A stretch of 64,000 nucleotides of DNA from Hydrococcus rivularis NIES-593 (GCF_001904635.1 NZ_MRCB01000011.1:62001-126000), one strand, 5' to 3'. Positions 1 through 8,488 are shown, counted from the first letter of the stretch. The notes: generated by a model not told the origin, from the sequence alone. Numbers and translations: made by a program.

Positions 1-368
1 TAGGACGAGTGAGAGAAATTATCCCCATCGTTAATGAAGAATCCCGTCAAGCAACGGTGGAAGTCGATTTACCCGCCCAGAGTGGTTTAAAACCGGGTAT
101 GTTTTTGCGTGCCTCGATTACGACCTCTACCGCCACTAGCTTAACTACACCGATGGGAGCCATTTTACCGCAAGCAGACGGCAGTTCCATCGCCTATGTC
201 CTTCAAGAAAACCAAACCGTTAAGGCACAGCCAGTCAAAACGGGAGAAATTCTTTCGGGCGATCGCATTGAAATTGTCGAAGGATTGCAAGCCGGCGATC
301 GCGTCGTCGTTAAAGGAGCAGCCTATCTCAAAGACGGCGATCGCATCTCAGTTATCAGTCCCCAGTAG
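1..368 (+). CDS. RND efflux periplasmic adaptor subunit, C-terminal part (5' end outside window)
   Basis: The reading frame is open to the left edge, so only about the last 122 residues are seen. The fragment reads as the beta-barrel and membrane-proximal part of an HlyD/AcrA-type membrane fusion protein: a segment ending in GLKPGMFLRASI, then PMGAILPQADGS, then a repeat-like tail with GDRIEIVEGLQAGDRVVVKG. These proteins bridge an inner-membrane RND pump to an outer-membrane channel across the periplasm. The complete RND pump gene follows 263 bases downstream on the same strand, which supports a two-gene efflux unit. Substrate cannot be inferred. Confidence 0.85.
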   Translation, partial: GRVREIIPIVNEESRQATVEVDLPAQSGLKPGMFLRASITTSTATSLTTPMGAILPQADGSSIAYVLQENQTVKAQPVKTGEILSGDRIEIVEGLQAGDRVVVKGAAYLKDGDRISVISPQ

Positions 369-555
369 GAGCAAAACATGCCTTGCCCGTACAGGAGATA
401 TCTAGTTTTTAATAAATTGATTTCAATGAACGCTATTAGTAAGAAGTTATTTTTTCCTCGTCGCCCGCCAGGAAGTCACTTTTGTTTTGCAACTAAAGAG
501 TTTTGCAATCATAAGTTGAACAATTTTGAATTCGTAGTGCGGTCATCTTGCCCGC

Positions 556-572
556 GCGAGCGAAACGCTCGC
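556..572. repeat. small perfect hairpin (GCGAGCG-AAA-CGCTCGC) in the adaptor-pump gap
   Basis: A 7-bp perfect stem with an AAA loop lies in the 263-base gap between the adaptor and pump genes. It is of the short palindromic repeat kind often dispersed in cyanobacterial intergenic DNA. It is not followed by a T-run, so it is unlikely to be an intrinsic terminator. Nothing else convincing is seen between 369 and 631. Confidence 0.5.
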
Positions 573-631
573 ACTACTGATTTTTACTTGATGCCTAATT
601 AATAACAATTAACTAATAAAAAATCACTCAA

Positions 632-3600
632 ATGTCATTTCATATCTCTGCTTGGTCGATTAAAAATCCGATTCCTGTTATCGTAACTTTCCTAGTTCTA
701 GCAATAGTCGGATTTTTTTCGTTTTTAAGCCTGGGCATCGATAATAGTCCCAATATTGACGTTCCATCGGTGACAGTTACCGTAACGCAACGCGGCGCGG
801 GACCGGAAGAACTCGAATCCGAGGTCACCAAAAAAATTGAGGACGCGATCGCCAGCATCGGCAATATCGACCAGCTTACCTCAACGGTTACCGACGGCAC
901 TTCTACCACAACCGTCAATTTCGTCTTGGGAACGGATAGCGATCGCGCTACCAATGACGTTCGCAACGCGATCGATCGAGTTCGCCAAGACTTACCCCAA
1001 GACATCGACGACCCCATCGTCAAGCGAGTACAATTTGCTGGCGGTGCGGTCATGACTTACGCCGTCAGTTCCCAGAAGCGATCCGTCGCCGAACTCAGCG
1101 ATCTCCTCGATCGCACAATTAATCGAGAACTGGCCAATGTTCCGGGCGTTGCCCAAATCGATCGCCTCGGCGGACTCGACCGAGAAATTCGCGTCGATCT
1201 CGATCCGAGTCGCCTGCAAGCCTATGGCATTACAGCGACTCAAGTTAACGACCAAATTCGCAACTTTAATGTTAACTTGCCTGGGGGTCGCTCCGAAATC
1301 GGCGGCAGCGAACAAAACGTCCGCACTTTAGGCAGTGCCAAAACCGTCGAAGATTTACAAAAATATCGCATCGTGTTGCCGGGAGGGGATTCGGTTCCGC
1401 TGTCGAGTTTGGGTCAAGTTAGAGATGACCGTGGCGAAGCGCGACAATCGGCATTTCTGAATGGAAAACCCGTGGTCGCTTTTTCGGTGCGACGGAGTAC
1501 GGGCAGTACCCTAGTTAGTGTTGAAGAAGGCGTGCGCCAAAAGATAGAAGAACTGAAAAAAACGCTACCTCAAGATATCAAATTTAATTTAATTTTTACT
1601 CGTGCCGATGCAATTCGGGCTTCTTACCAAGACATGATTAACGATCTGGTCTTTGGCTGCCTGCTGACAGTAATTACCATCGGGTTATTTTTGTGGAATG
1701 CGCGAGTAACCTTAATTACGGCGCTGTCTCTGCCGCTTTCCATCATTGCTACCTTCGGCATGATGAAAGTTTTTGGCTACACCCTCAATAATATGACGCT
1801 TCTGGCACTAGCGCTGGCGATTGGGAACTTAATCGACGATGCAGTGTGCATGATCGAAATTATCGACCAGCATTTGTTGATGGGTAAAAAACCCATGCAA
1901 GCGGCATTAGATGGTGCAAAAGAATTGGGCTTAGCAGTCTTGGCGACGGCTGCTACGATTATCGCCGTTTTCATTCCGGTTGCTTTTATGGGAGGGGTAG
2001 CAGGGCAATTTTTTATGCCTTTTGGCGTAACCATTGCCGTCTCGACTATTTTTTCTACCCTCGTCGCTTGCACGCTCACCCCAATGCTAGCGGCTTATGT
2101 TTTGAAACCGAAAAAGAAATCCACGATTCAAAATTCAAAAATCCAATATCGCATACAACCTTACCGCAATATTTTGGCTTGGGCGCTGAGACATCGGATT
2201 ACGACAATGTTAATCGCGATCGCGTTTTTCATCGGCAGCGTACAACTGATTCCTTTCATTCCCAAAGGCTTATTTAATAGCGGCGATACGGGGCTGAGTA
2301 CCCTATCTGTCGAATTGCCCCCCGGATCTACGCTTCAAGAAACCGAACAAGTCAGCCAAGAAATCTATCGCTTGCTTAAAGATAAGCCTGCCGTTGAAAA
2401 TGTTCTAGCTACCATTGGCAATGAGGACAGAATTAACAATGCAACTATTTACGTTAAACTTATGCCCAAAGAGCAACGGGACATCTCCCAGAAACAATTT
2501 CAGGAAGAAATGCGCGAGGCATTTTTGCAAATTCCAGGTGCTCGCGTGAGTTTTCGCGCCCAAGGCGGGGCAGGCAGTAATAAGGATTTAACAATCGTCC
2601 TCAAAAGCGAAAATATTCCCGTTTTGACGAAAACTGCTAATGAAGTGGAAAGACAAATGCGGGAAGTACCGGGTTTGGTAGAGGTTACTTCCAGCATTAG
2701 TTTGGTCAAACCGGAGATTGTCATCATACCGAATGCCGAACGGGCAGCCGATTTAGGCGTGTCCGTACAGGCGATCGCCCGAACTGCCTCGCTTGCCCTC
2801 ATCGGCGATAACGATTCTAACTTGGCAAAATTTAATCTTCCCGACCGACAAATTCCCATTCGGGTTCAGATAGAACCCAAACGGCGCAACGATATTGAAA
2901 CTCTGAAAAACCTTCGCATTCCTGGCAATGATGGCACTTTAGTTCCCCTCAGCGCGGTAGCCGATATTCGCCTAGGCAGCGGCCCGGCAGAAATTAAGCG
3001 CTTCAACCGGAATCGACAGGTGGAATTGAGCGCCAATTTGCAAGGTCTGTCCCTCGGACAAGCGGTCGCTAAAGTAAGAGCCTTACCTGCTATGAATTCT
3101 CTCCCTCCCGAAGTCACAGAAGAACCCGCAGGCGATGCCAAAATCATGCGCGAGATCTTCGGTCGGTTTTTAGGCGCTTTGGGACTCTCAATCCTTTCAA
3201 TTTATGCCATCCTCGTGCTCCTGTATAACAATTTTCTTTATCCGTTTGGCATTTTGGCATCTCTCCCGCTATCGGTGGGAGGTACTTTCTTAGCCCTATT
3301 GATTACCCAGAAAGAGTTTGGGCTATATGCCCTCATCGGGATCGTCCTCCTGGTAGGATTGGTTATCAAAAATGCTATTTTATTAATAGATTTTGCCTTA
3401 ATAGAAATTAAAGCGGGCAAATCGCTTTTTAAGGGCGTATTTGATGCTAGTATCTCCCGCTTTCGACCTATTATGATGACTTCCATCTCTACGATCGCTG
3501 GAATGTTGCCCATTGCCCTGGGATTGGGAGCAGACGGAGAAGTTCGCAGTCCCATGGCAGTCGCCGCGATTGGGGGGTTTACCACTTCTACCTTGCTAAC

Positions 3601-3730
3601 ATTAGTGGTCGTTCCCGTTATATTCACTTATATCTATAATTTCTATCGCTGGTTGCGTCGGTTAACCGGAGAGAAAAAATTGGCTCCAGTCAAGGTGCAA
3701 AATTTGAGTGGATATAGCACTAAAAGTTAA
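632..3730 (+). CDS. RND (HAE1/AcrB-type) efflux pump, inner-membrane subunit
   Basis: 1032 residues, the normal size for an AcrB/MexB-type proton-driven exporter. The first membrane helix is at about residues 12-32 (PIPVIVTFLVLAIVGFF). Two periplasmic porter loops alternate with two bundles of membrane helices. The TM4 acidic pair that carries protons is present as DD at 402-403 (GNLIDDAVCMIEI). The porter-domain start PNIDVPSVTVTVTQRGAGPEE is typical. The gene lies downstream of the adaptor, as expected for a tripartite pump. No outer-membrane channel gene is visible. Around residue 500 a basic, Gln-rich segment (STIQNSKIQYRIQP) is encoded by DNA resembling a common cyanobacterial intergenic repeat, suggesting a small insertion. 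Substrate is unknown. Confidence 0.95.
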   Translation: MSFHISAWSIKNPIPVIVTFLVLAIVGFFSFLSLGIDNSPNIDVPSVTVTVTQRGAGPEELESEVTKKIEDAIASIGNIDQLTSTVTDGTSTTTVNFVLGTDSDRATNDVRNAIDRVRQDLPQDIDDPIVKRVQFAGGAVMTYAVSSQKRSVAELSDLLDRTINRELANVPGVAQIDRLGGLDREIRVDLDPSRLQAYGITATQVNDQIRNFNVNLPGGRSEIGGSEQNVRTLGSAKTVEDLQKYRIVLPGGDSVPLSSLGQVRDDRGEARQSAFLNGKPVVAFSVRRSTGSTLVSVEEGVRQKIEELKKTLPQDIKFNLIFTRADAIRASYQDMINDLVFGCLLTVITIGLFLWNARVTLITALSLPLSIIATFGMMKVFGYTLNNMTLLALALAIGNLIDDAVCMIEIIDQHLLMGKKPMQAALDGAKELGLAVLATAATIIAVFIPVAFMGGVAGQFFMPFGVTIAVSTIFSTLVACTLTPMLAAYVLKPKKKSTIQNSKIQYRIQPYRNILAWALRHRITTMLIAIAFFIGSVQLIPFIPKGLFNSGDTGLSTLSVELPPGSTLQETEQVSQEIYRLLKDKPAVENVLATIGNEDRINNATIYVKLMPKEQRDISQKQFQEEMREAFLQIPGARVSFRAQGGAGSNKDLTIVLKSENIPVLTKTANEVERQMREVPGLVEVTSSISLVKPEIVIIPNAERAADLGVSVQAIARTASLALIGDNDSNLAKFNLPDRQIPIRVQIEPKRRNDIETLKNLRIPGNDGTLVPLSAVADIRLGSGPAEIKRFNRNRQVELSANLQGLSLGQAVAKVRALPAMNSLPPEVTEEPAGDAKIMREIFGRFLGALGLSILSIYAILVLLYNNFLYPFGILASLPLSVGGTFLALLITQKEFGLYALIGIVLLVGLVIKNAILLIDFALIEIKAGKSLFKGVFDASISRFRPIMMTSISTIAGMLPIALGLGADGEVRSPMAVAAIGGFTTSTLLTLVVVPVIFTYIYNFYRWLRRLTGEKKLAPVKVQNLSGYSTKS

Positions 3731-3735
3731 CGCAA

Positions 3736-3891
3736 CTACCTTTTTTCTATTCGATCTAGAGCTTGTTTGGCTTTCAAAATCGCTTTTAGATAGGCAATTT
3801 GACTTTGCCAAGCTTGACGAGGCAATAGGAGAGGTTCTGGCTCGATTTCATTTGCCGATTTCTCTCGCTCGTTGTCTATATTTTCGACCAT
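3736..3891 (-). CDS. 51-residue small protein downstream of the RiPP radical SAM gene
   Basis: An ORF of 51 codons on the minus strand, starting at ATG 3889-3891 and ending at TAG 3736-3738. A very strong Shine-Dalgarno, ACGAGGAGG, sits about 9 bases before the ATG, which is the best evidence that it is translated. The protein is charged and probably helical: MVENIDNEREKSANEIEPE, then LLLPRQAWQSQIAYLKAIL, then KAKQALDRIEKR. It begins 34 bases after the radical SAM stop codon on the same strand, so it is probably the last gene of the precursor-rSAM unit. Known spliceases work with a small accessory protein (PlpY in the Pleurocapsa system). Whether this protein is its counterpart is inference from position and size only; no domain was recognised. 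Confidence 0.6.
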   Translation of the reverse strand: MVENIDNEREKSANEIEPEPLLLPRQAWQSQIAYLKAILKAKQALDRIEKR

Positions 3892-3925
3892 CGGCGATCG
3901 CCTCCTCGTAATTTCCTATCAAATT

Positions 3926-5188
3926 TTAATCAACTACAGCACCAATCAACTCGGATTCTTCCTGCCAGTTTGCCGACCACTGGATGCGATCGGATGTAAA
4001 ATGCAGGGAATCGTTTTCTGGTAAAGGAGCATCAATCGGCTCTTCGATTAGCTCGAATTCCCCATTGTCAAAAGGTAGTCCCTGCGCCCCTACTTTAAAA
4101 ACGACGCGCTCCCGAATGCCTTGCTCTGCTTGAAAGAGCGCCCGATGATGGCAGTAAGGATTATTTCCTCGACGGTTGAAAAAAACGTGAGCAGTCCAAG
4201 TGCAACCCCCACGACACAGTTCTGCAAACTCGCAGGTTTTGCAGAACCCCCACAGATGAGCGGTTCCCTGGAGCGTTCCCGCGCCGAGATTGAAACGCAG
4301 TTGCTCTGATTCTTCGACGATTTCCCGCAGCGAATGCTCTCGAATGTTGCCGCCCGTGTAAGCCGAAGTTGGCAGCGAAGGACACCCTTTAATCGCGCCG
4401 TCTGCCTCGATTCCCAAGGTTGAAAGTCCGGCAGCGCACCCCTGCCAAAATGCCCATTCGCTATCGCTTCCTCGTCCCCGTAAGAGTCGTTCGTAAGGAC
4501 CATAATAACCAATATTGTTGCCAGGCTGGATCTGAACGCCTTCTTGCCGTGCCCGACGGGCTACGCGGGCTATCATTGGGTAGAGATCTAGTAACTCGTA
4601 GGGTTGCAGCAAAATATTGGCATTGTCTGCTGCTCTTCCCATCGGTACGGTTAGCTGAATTTGCCAAGCCCTAGCACCAGCGTCGCGAATGCGTTCGTAA
4701 ATGAGGGGAAATTCCGGCGCAGAAAGACGGTTGATTTGGGTGTTGCAGCCAAAGAAAATCCCGACTTCTCGCAGGTGGCTCATAGTCTTAAAAGCAGCTT
4801 GCCAGGAGCCTTTTCTTGCCCGCAGGCGATCGTGGGTTTCCTCTAGCCCATCAATGGAAACCGAAACCGAAGCGATGCCTGCTGCCTTCATTTTACGCGC
4901 CGTCTCCAGCGAAATGCCATAGCCACCAGTCGTCATACTGCATAGCATCCCCGCCTTAGTAATAGCCTCTGCAATTTGCAGCCAGTCTGGACGAAGAAAT
5001 GCCTCGCCGCCAATCAACGTCACCTCTGTAATTCCTACATCCGCCATCTGCCAGACGAGATCGAGAGCCTCTTGTGTCGAGAGTTCCTTAGCCCTGGTAT
5101 GTCCCGCTCGCGAACCGCAGTGACTACAAGCTAAATTGCACTTTAGGGTAATTTCCCAAACAGCATAACTGGTTCTGCGATAAGTCAT
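3926..5188 (-). CDS. radical SAM/SPASM RiPP maturase, splicease (PlpX)-like
   Basis: 420 residues. The radical SAM 4Fe-4S motif CxxxCxxC is at C17, C21 and C24 (KCNLACSHC), followed by TLIGGEAFLRPDW, the SAM-binding GGE region. A C-terminal SPASM domain has seven cysteines: C251 and C269 in GCAAGLSTLGIEADGAIKGC, then C316, C319, C325, C329 and C346 in the FCKTCEFAELCRGGC region. SPASM domains hold auxiliary iron-sulfur clusters and are typical of peptide-modifying enzymes such as PqqE, sactisynthases and PlpX. The gene follows, by 107 bases, a Nif11-leader precursor carrying XYG motifs, the substrate signature of spliceases that excise a tyramine unit from the peptide backbone. The specific reaction is inferred from the partner peptide. 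Membership of the radical SAM/SPASM maturases is near certain. Confidence 0.9.
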   Translation of the reverse strand: MTYRRTSYAVWEITLKCNLACSHCGSRAGHTRAKELSTQEALDLVWQMADVGITEVTLIGGEAFLRPDWLQIAEAITKAGMLCSMTTGGYGISLETARKMKAAGIASVSVSIDGLEETHDRLRARKGSWQAAFKTMSHLREVGIFFGCNTQINRLSAPEFPLIYERIRDAGARAWQIQLTVPMGRAADNANILLQPYELLDLYPMIARVARRARQEGVQIQPGNNIGYYGPYERLLRGRGSDSEWAFWQGCAAGLSTLGIEADGAIKGCPSLPTSAYTGGNIREHSLREIVEESEQLRFNLGAGTLQGTAHLWGFCKTCEFAELCRGGCTWTAHVFFNRRGNNPYCHHRALFQAEQGIRERVVFKVGAQGLPFDNGEFELIEEPIDAPLPENDSLHFTSDRIQWSANWQEESELIGAVVD

Positions 5189-5295
5189 CTCAGATTCACC
5201 TCAATCTCAACTATAGGAAGCGATCGCAATCTGTCTGCTAAAACTTGGTTAGAGAACAAAAGCGCTCGTCCGTCCTAGCAGGCATAAAGAGATGA

Positions 5296-5730
5296 TTATG
5301 AATCGTTTGAGACAACTACCCCATACATCGGCTGCACGTCAACAGGCGGCTTCCAAGGAGAAGGTATAGGCGATGGCTTCGGCAACGGACTTGGAAAGCG
5401 CCAACCCCAATCCTTACCGGGCTTGGGATCTCCTACTACTGCTCCGTACATTGCTTGAATGAGTCCGTAGATCCCGCTACCTCCAGTAACCCCGCCAACG
5501 GCTGTCACTAACTCTTCTTCTGTCAGTTCGTGAAACTCGTCTCGTTCTTTTAAATCGAGTAGCTCAATCGTAGCTGTCTCAAATTCTTCTTTTGAGAAAA
5601 TATAGCCAGCTTCTTGTAAGATGTTTCTAACTTCGTCGATTGAATTATTCTGAAGTTGAGATTGGAAAGCTTCGTCTTTAACTAGCCTGACGAAAAACTC
5701 TTTGACTTTTTCTAAGATATTTGAGGACAT
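5296..5730 (-). CDS. Nif11-leader RiPP precursor with one IYG and two MYG core motifs
   Basis: 144 residues. Residues 1-80 read as a Nif11-type leader: an amphipathic helical start (MSSNILEKVKEFFVRLVKDE), an acidic middle and the cleavage-type ending ELTEEELVTAVGG with GG at 79-80. A second GG follows at 83-84. The core (about 81-144) contains IYG at 87-89, MYG at 94-96 and MYG at 135-137. The last two share the context MYG-A/V-V-V. A Pro/Trp/Lys-rich linker (about 101-132, with SPLPKPSPIPSPWKPP) separates them. XYG, often MYG, is the known recognition motif of PlpX-type spliceases, which convert the site to an alpha-keto-beta-amino acid. The start has the Shine-Dalgarno GAGAGGGATAGG upstream. 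No dedicated peptidase or ABC exporter is seen nearby. Confidence 0.85.
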   Translation of the reverse strand: MSSNILEKVKEFFVRLVKDEAFQSQLQNNSIDEVRNILQEAGYIFSKEEFETATIELLDLKERDEFHELTEEELVTAVGGVTGGSGIYGLIQAMYGAVVGDPKPGKDWGWRFPSPLPKPSPIPSPWKPPVDVQPMYGVVVSNDS

Positions 5731-5924
5731 ACACCTATCCCTCTCATTCGATTGATAAGGTTAAATTGACACGACTGGAGAGTTCTGTGTATGCGCTCAG
5801 GTGCGCTATTTTGAGTCCCAGAGTTCGCCAGTCATTTTATTAAATGGATTTCTGTCGCTAATTTAACCCAGGCGATCGCAGATCGGTTGCCAAAATGGCA
5901 AATCGGTATCGATTCGGGAGAGTG

Positions 5925-6770
5925 TCAAATAAAGTAACTTCCAGAAAACACGCGCTTGGCAGGACCAGTCATATAAACTCGCTCGTCAGTTTCCGACCAG
6001 TGAATTTTGAGACAGCCGCCAGGAAGTTCAACGGTACAGAGGCGATCGCTCTTTCCAGTCAATACGCCAGCCACGACGGAAGCGCAAGCCCCCGTGCCAC
6101 AAGCCAGGGTTGCGCCTGCACCTCTTTCCCAGACTCGCATTTTCAGATAATCGGGGCGGATGATTTGGATGAATTCTGTATTTGTCCGTTGAGGAAAGAC
6201 GGGATGGCGTTCAAATTGAGGACCGATCGTTTCTAGCACGATCGCGTCTGTATTTTCTACAAAGGTGATACAGTGAGGATTGCCCATACTCACGCAAGTT
6301 ACCAGCCAAGATTTCCCGCCAACTTCTAAAGATTGCTCGATAACTTTCTCTTCGGGTTTGCCCAAAGTCGTCGGAATTTGCGCCGCCGTCAACTGAGGCG
6401 TTCCCATATCGACGCTCACTTGCTCGTCTCCTTCCAAGCGAGGCGTAATGACTCCTGCTAGGGTATGAATGCGATAGGATTTGCCAGCGGTTTCCGTTCC
6501 TTCTAGCTGTGCGATAAATCGCGCCAAACAACGAATGCCATTGCCGCACATTTCCGGTTCGGAACCGTCGGCGTTAAAAATCCGCATTGCGTAGTCCGTG
6601 CCATCTTGTCCGGGAAGGGCAAAAATCACTCCATCCGCACCGATGCCGAAATGGCGATCGCACATTTGTACCGCTATCTCTGGCGAGATAAGCGGTTCAG
6701 AGCGATGGCGATTGTCGAGCAAAATAAAATCATTGCCAAGTCCGTGATATTTGGTAAACTCAATGACCAT
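5925..6770 (-). CDS. dapF: diaminopimelate epimerase
   Basis: 281 residues, normal for DapF, which interconverts LL- and meso-diaminopimelate for lysine and peptidoglycan synthesis in the cytosol. The two catalytic cysteines are visible: C75 in [11 protein letters not shown] and C224 in [11 protein letters not shown]. The N-terminal [15 protein letters not shown] motif is also present. The gene is head-to-head with hfq, whose start codon is 43 bases away, so the two share a very short divergent promoter region. The same dapF-hfq divergent arrangement is, to my knowledge, seen in other cyanobacteria. Confidence 0.96.
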   Translation of the reverse strand: MVIEFTKYHGLGNDFILLDNRHRSEPLISPEIAVQMCDRHFGIGADGVIFALPGQDGTDYAMRIFNADGSEPEMCGNGIRCLARFIAQLEGTETAGKSYRIHTLAGVITPRLEGDEQVSVDMGTPQLTAAQIPTTLGKPEEKVIEQSLEVGGKSWLVTCVSMGNPHCITFVENTDAIVLETIGPQFERHPVFPQRTNTEFIQIIRPDYLKMRVWERGAGATLACGTGACASVVAGVLTGKSDRLCTVELPGGCLKIHWSETDERVYMTGPAKRVFSGSYFI

Positions 6771-6813
6771 AGGTCGGTACCCGAATCATTTGTTACAATT
6801 AAATTTTTGTATT

Positions 6814-7026
6814 ATGTCTGACTTCAACACGGGTTTGCCCAGTATTCGTCAAATTCAGAGTTCAATCAAAGATAAACGAGAAGTTGAATTGAAATTAGTC
6901 ACCAACGATCTCCTGATGGGAAAAATCCTCTGGCAAGATTCTAATTGTATCTGTTTAGTCGATGAAAACGAGCAGCAAATCCTGATTTGGCGGCGAGCGA
7001 TCGCCTATCTGAAACCGAAAGCTTGA
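6814..7026 (+). CDS. hfq: cyanobacterial Hfq-family RNA chaperone homologue
   Basis: 70 residues starting MSDFNTGLPSIRQIQSSIKD. An upstream in-frame ATG at 6751 would overlap dapF and add a non-conserved tail, so the ATG at 6814 is preferred. The protein is Sm-like: a short N-terminal helix, then a beta-strand region with VELKLVTNDLLMGKILWQD and IWRRAIAYLKP. Cyanobacterial Hfq proteins lack part of the classical RNA-binding residues. In Synechocystis, Hfq acts with the type IV pilus motor PilB1 and is needed for motility and transformation. Here the next gene encodes a ComFB-family protein, a context that fits this role. Confidence 0.9.
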   Translation: MSDFNTGLPSIRQIQSSIKDKREVELKLVTNDLLMGKILWQDSNCICLVDENEQQILIWRRAIAYLKPKA

Positions 7027-7105
7027 GTGCGATTTTTTTATTCTAATTGGGAACTATAAATATCATTGGGCTTAAATTGCACTAAAGACTCAAGGAAATA
7101 ACGCA

Positions 7106-7654
7106 ATGAGCATTCAAAGAATAGTCGAACAAGCTCTTAGAGATGGCTATCTCACGCCAACCATGGAAGCTGAGGTAGGGCGTATCTGCGATACTTCCTC
7201 CGAACTGTCGGTTGAAGAGTATATGGCATTGGATCGCCTGATGGGAGCACTTCTGACGGGCGAAGTCGTGGCAATGCCTCGCAAACAGTTTATTAACGTG
7301 ATGGAAGAGTTGGTTATCAGCGAAGTCGTCAAGCGCGTTTCAGAAGTTGATGGCAATGATAGCGCTCTTGATGTCGGCGATATCGCCGCCTATGCCCTCA
7401 ATCGCTTGCCTCCCCTTTATGCAACCACGGAAGAGGGTGCGGATTATCAGCGCCAGAGAGCTAAAGAAGAACTTCGGGATTTGATTGCCGAGCAAGTTCA
7501 AGAAGCCATGGGTCGCTATCTCGACAGACCAGAATTCTTCCCAGAACGAAACGCGATCGGCAAAAAGACCCGCGAGAATATTCTTGACGAAATGAGTGCC
7601 TTGCTAAAATCCTATGCCCCCAATTACGAACGAGGTGCTACGGGAAATGTTTAG
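7106..7654 (+). CDS. ComFB-family (late competence) protein, probable cyclic-dinucleotide receptor
   Basis: 182 residues. The N-terminal half (MSIQRIVEQALRDGYLTPTM, then EVGRICDTSSELSVEEYMALDRL) is common in cyanobacterial members. The C-terminal ComFB part begins near FINVMEELVISEVVKRV and contains DVGDIAAYALNRLPPLYATT, a strongly conserved ComFB segment. Recent work on cyanobacterial ComFB proteins describes binding of c-di-AMP/c-di-GMP and roles in competence and pilus functions. The specific ligand here is not visible from sequence. The Shine-Dalgarno AAGGA lies about 9 bases before ATG 7106. The gene sits 79 bases after hfq and may be co-transcribed with it. Confidence 0.85.
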   Translation: MSIQRIVEQALRDGYLTPTMEAEVGRICDTSSELSVEEYMALDRLMGALLTGEVVAMPRKQFINVMEELVISEVVKRVSEVDGNDSALDVGDIAAYALNRLPPLYATTEEGADYQRQRAKEELRDLIAEQVQEAMGRYLDRPEFFPERNAIGKKTRENILDEMSALLKSYAPNYERGATGNV

Positions 7655-7834
7655 CGATCGGCTATTGGCAAGCGTCTGTTGGCTGATTCTCTTAACTTTG
7701 GGTGAATATCTAACCGCCGACTGCTGATAGCTACGCCAAAATAGGTCAGAATTTAATTTTCGTTTTGTGGGAACTTTTGGTTATGCCAATCGATCTAAAG
7801 ACGAACGAGGAGTAATGTTGCTTTGAGGACATTC

Positions 7835-8488
7835 ATGAATCAAGCGATCTCTGCATCTTGGTCTAACGTTGAGAGAAAACTATCTCCAACTGACGTGTCT
7901 CCTGACAAACTTTCTAATTACGATCTGATTTTGCGCTGTCAGGAAGGATTCCAGCCCGAACGCGGGGCTTTTGCCGAACTACTGCGTCGATATCAGTCTC
8001 ATGTAGAAAAGCTCTTATATCATCTCGCCCCCGACTGGCAAGATCGAGCGGATTTGGCGCAAGAAGTTTGGATTCGCGTCTATCGCAATATCAAACGTTT
8101 GAACGAACCGATGAAGTTTCGGGGCTGGTTGAGCCGCATTGCTACCAATTTATTCTACGACGAGTTGCGCAAGCGCAAGCGGGTCAACAATCCTCTGTCT
8201 TTAGATGCCCCGCGCCGAATGGACGATGGGGAAGTTGATTGGGATATTGTCTCCGAGTATCCCAGCCCTGACGATAACCTGGCAACGCGAGAATTTTACG
8301 AGCGACTCAGAGTGGCGATCGCGGATTTACCAGAAGCTTTTCGGACTACAATTGTACTTCGAGAAATAGAAGGTATGGCTTACGAAGAAATTGCCGAACT
8401 GACAGGCGTATCCCTGGGAACGGTAAAATCAAGAATTGCCAGAGCCAGAGCCAAACTGCAATCTGTCTTACAAAACTATCTAGAATAA
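7835..8488 (+). CDS. sigG: ECF-type RNA polymerase sigma factor, SigG-like
   Basis: About 217 residues from ATG 7835, which has GAGG six bases upstream. A TTG at 7823 is also in frame but overlaps that ribosome binding site. Region 2 is visible as LAPDWQDRADLAQEVWIRVYR followed by FRGWLSRIATNLFYDELRKRKR. Region 4 is LPEAFRTTIVLREIEGMAYEEIAELTGVSLGTVKSRIARARAKL, a clear helix-turn-helix that would contact the -35 element. The N-terminal extension is typical of cyanobacterial group 3 SigG. The adjacent downstream gene encodes a membrane protein with an anti-sigma-type N-terminus, the arrangement known for the SigG pair in Synechocystis. It is probably an envelope-stress regulator. Confidence 0.9.
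   Translation: MNQAISASWSNVERKLSPTDVSPDKLSNYDLILRCQEGFQPERGAFAELLRRYQSHVEKLLYHLAPDWQDRADLAQEVWIRVYRNIKRLNEPMKFRGWLSRIATNLFYDELRKRKRVNNPLSLDAPRRMDDGEVDWDIVSEYPSPDDNLATREFYERLRVAIADLPEAFRTTIVLREIEGMAYEEIAELTGVSLGTVKSRIARARAKLQSVLQNYLE

Noticed and set aside
378-602. Plus-strand ORF in the adaptor-pump gap
   Set aside because: No ribosome binding site, a mix of basic and low-complexity residues, and it runs through the palindromic repeat at 556-572.
3708-3911. Plus-strand ORF overlapping the end of the RND gene
   Set aside because: It lies antisense to the 51-codon ORF at 3736-3891, which has a far better ribosome binding site and a coherent protein.
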